Source: Gammaproteobacteria bacterium (GTDB taxonomy: Bacteria; Pseudomonadota; Gammaproteobacteria; SZUA-229). Taken from it: a stretch of DNA of 6,615 nt. The stretch is taken from assembly GCA_024278435.1 (NCBI GenBank), contig JAJRTD010000105.1:1-6615 (forward strand). Direction: 5' to 3'. The notes beneath the pieces are model-generated. The model was not told the origin of the DNA. It worked only from the letters and a program-made list of their open reading frames with translations, and ran no database searches. The first letter of the stretch is position 1, and each line of letters opens with the position of its first letter. Made by a program: the position numbers and the translations under genes. Shown in pieces: positions 6,346-6,615 of this stretch.

Positions 6346-6615
6346 TTACAGGCTGTCTCTGAGACTATCTTTAAGTTCAGCAGATAAATCACCTTCAATC
6401 ATCGCTTCAAGATCATCAATCGAGGTCTCTTCCGGTGCGTTCAGGATTTCCTTGTTAATCAGGTTTTCCGCAATTTCGCGTAATGCCAGAACGGTTGGCT
6501 TGTCATTGTCTTCCGGCACCAGTGGCTCGGCCCCCATTGCCAGCTGACGTGCACGCTGAGCAGCAATCAATACCAGCTCGAAGCGGTTTTCTACGTTATC
6601 AAGGCAATCTTCTAC
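6346..6615 (-). CDS. rpoZ: DNA-directed RNA polymerase omega subunit (5' end outside window)
   Basis: Omega is the small RNA polymerase subunit that chaperones beta' and, in proteobacteria, forms part of a (p)ppGpp binding site on the enzyme. The frame is open to the window edge; 89 residues are visible, starting [20 protein letters not shown] and continuing [13 protein letters not shown], the family's signature N-terminal region. Comparison with E. coli omega (91 residues, MARVTVQDAVEKIGNRF...) suggests only about five N-terminal residues are missing. The TTG codon at 6570 is internal, not the start. [17 protein letters not shown] (middle) is also typical. The C terminus is acidic and variable, ending with a DSL-R-DSL duplication. 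Its place directly upstream of spoT is the classic arrangement, linking the alarmone enzyme to one of its targets. Confidence 0.97.
   Translation of the reverse strand, partial: VEDCLDNVENRFELVLIAAQRARQLAMGAEPLVPEDNDKPTVLALREIAENLINKEILNAPEETSIDDLEAMIEGDLSAELKDSLRDSL

Noticed and set aside
6339..6365. Short dyads AGACAG-N8-CTGTCT and GTCTC-T-GAGAC at the rpoZ 3' end
   Set aside because: They arise from the duplicated DSL codons and the stop region of rpoZ. The stems are only 5-6 bp, and a far stronger structure follows.
6570..6570. TTG at 6570 as the rpoZ start
   Set aside because: The frame continues upstream to the window edge with recognisable omega residues ([12 protein letters not shown]), so the true start lies outside the window.
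1..6615. CRISPR array, tRNA/rRNA, transposase, phage or toxin-antitoxin genes
   Set aside because: No regularly spaced repeats, cloverleaf-like sequence or matching protein motifs are visible on either strand; the window is core chromosome apart from the intergenic repeat.

Overview
This window looks like a stretch of core chromosome from a gammaproteobacterium. All five genes lie on the minus strand, in the order rpoZ (5' end cut by the window), spoT, ridA, recG, then an orphan-looking membrane sensor histidine kinase (3' end cut by the window). The rpoZ-spoT-ridA-recG grouping resembles the gmk-rpoZ-spoT-(ridA/trmH)-recG neighbourhood known from Pseudomonas, purple sulfur bacteria and enterics. 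The RecG and SpoT sequences are clearly proteobacterial. I cannot name the genus from sequence alone; base composition is moderate.

Layout, read in the direction of transcription (right to left). Positions 6615-6346 hold the RNA polymerase omega subunit. A 93-nt gap follows, containing a perfect 46-bp palindrome and a T-tract on the minus strand, which together look like an intrinsic terminator or attenuator. Next come spoT (6252-4081), a 45-nt AT-rich gap, ridA (4035-3655), a 53-nt gap and recG (3601-1499). A 295-nt non-coding gap then holds a large nested inverted repeat that looks like a miniature mobile or REP-like element. The histidine kinase starts at 1203 and runs off the left edge.

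How the genes fit together: omega is needed for the full (p)ppGpp response of RNA polymerase in proteobacteria. SpoT makes and degrades (p)ppGpp, and here both active sites appear intact. RidA removes reactive enamine/imine products of PLP enzymes. RecG remodels stalled replication forks. spoT-ridA-recG is probably one transcription unit, with rpoZ read through into it only partly because of the palindrome. The kinase is more likely a separate unit, because the gap and structured repeat lie between it and recG.

I did not find a new multi-gene system. The most unusual items are the two DNA structures: the zero-spacer palindrome between rpoZ and spoT, and the nested inverted repeat between recG and the kinase. 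There are no RNA genes, CRISPR arrays or intact transposases.
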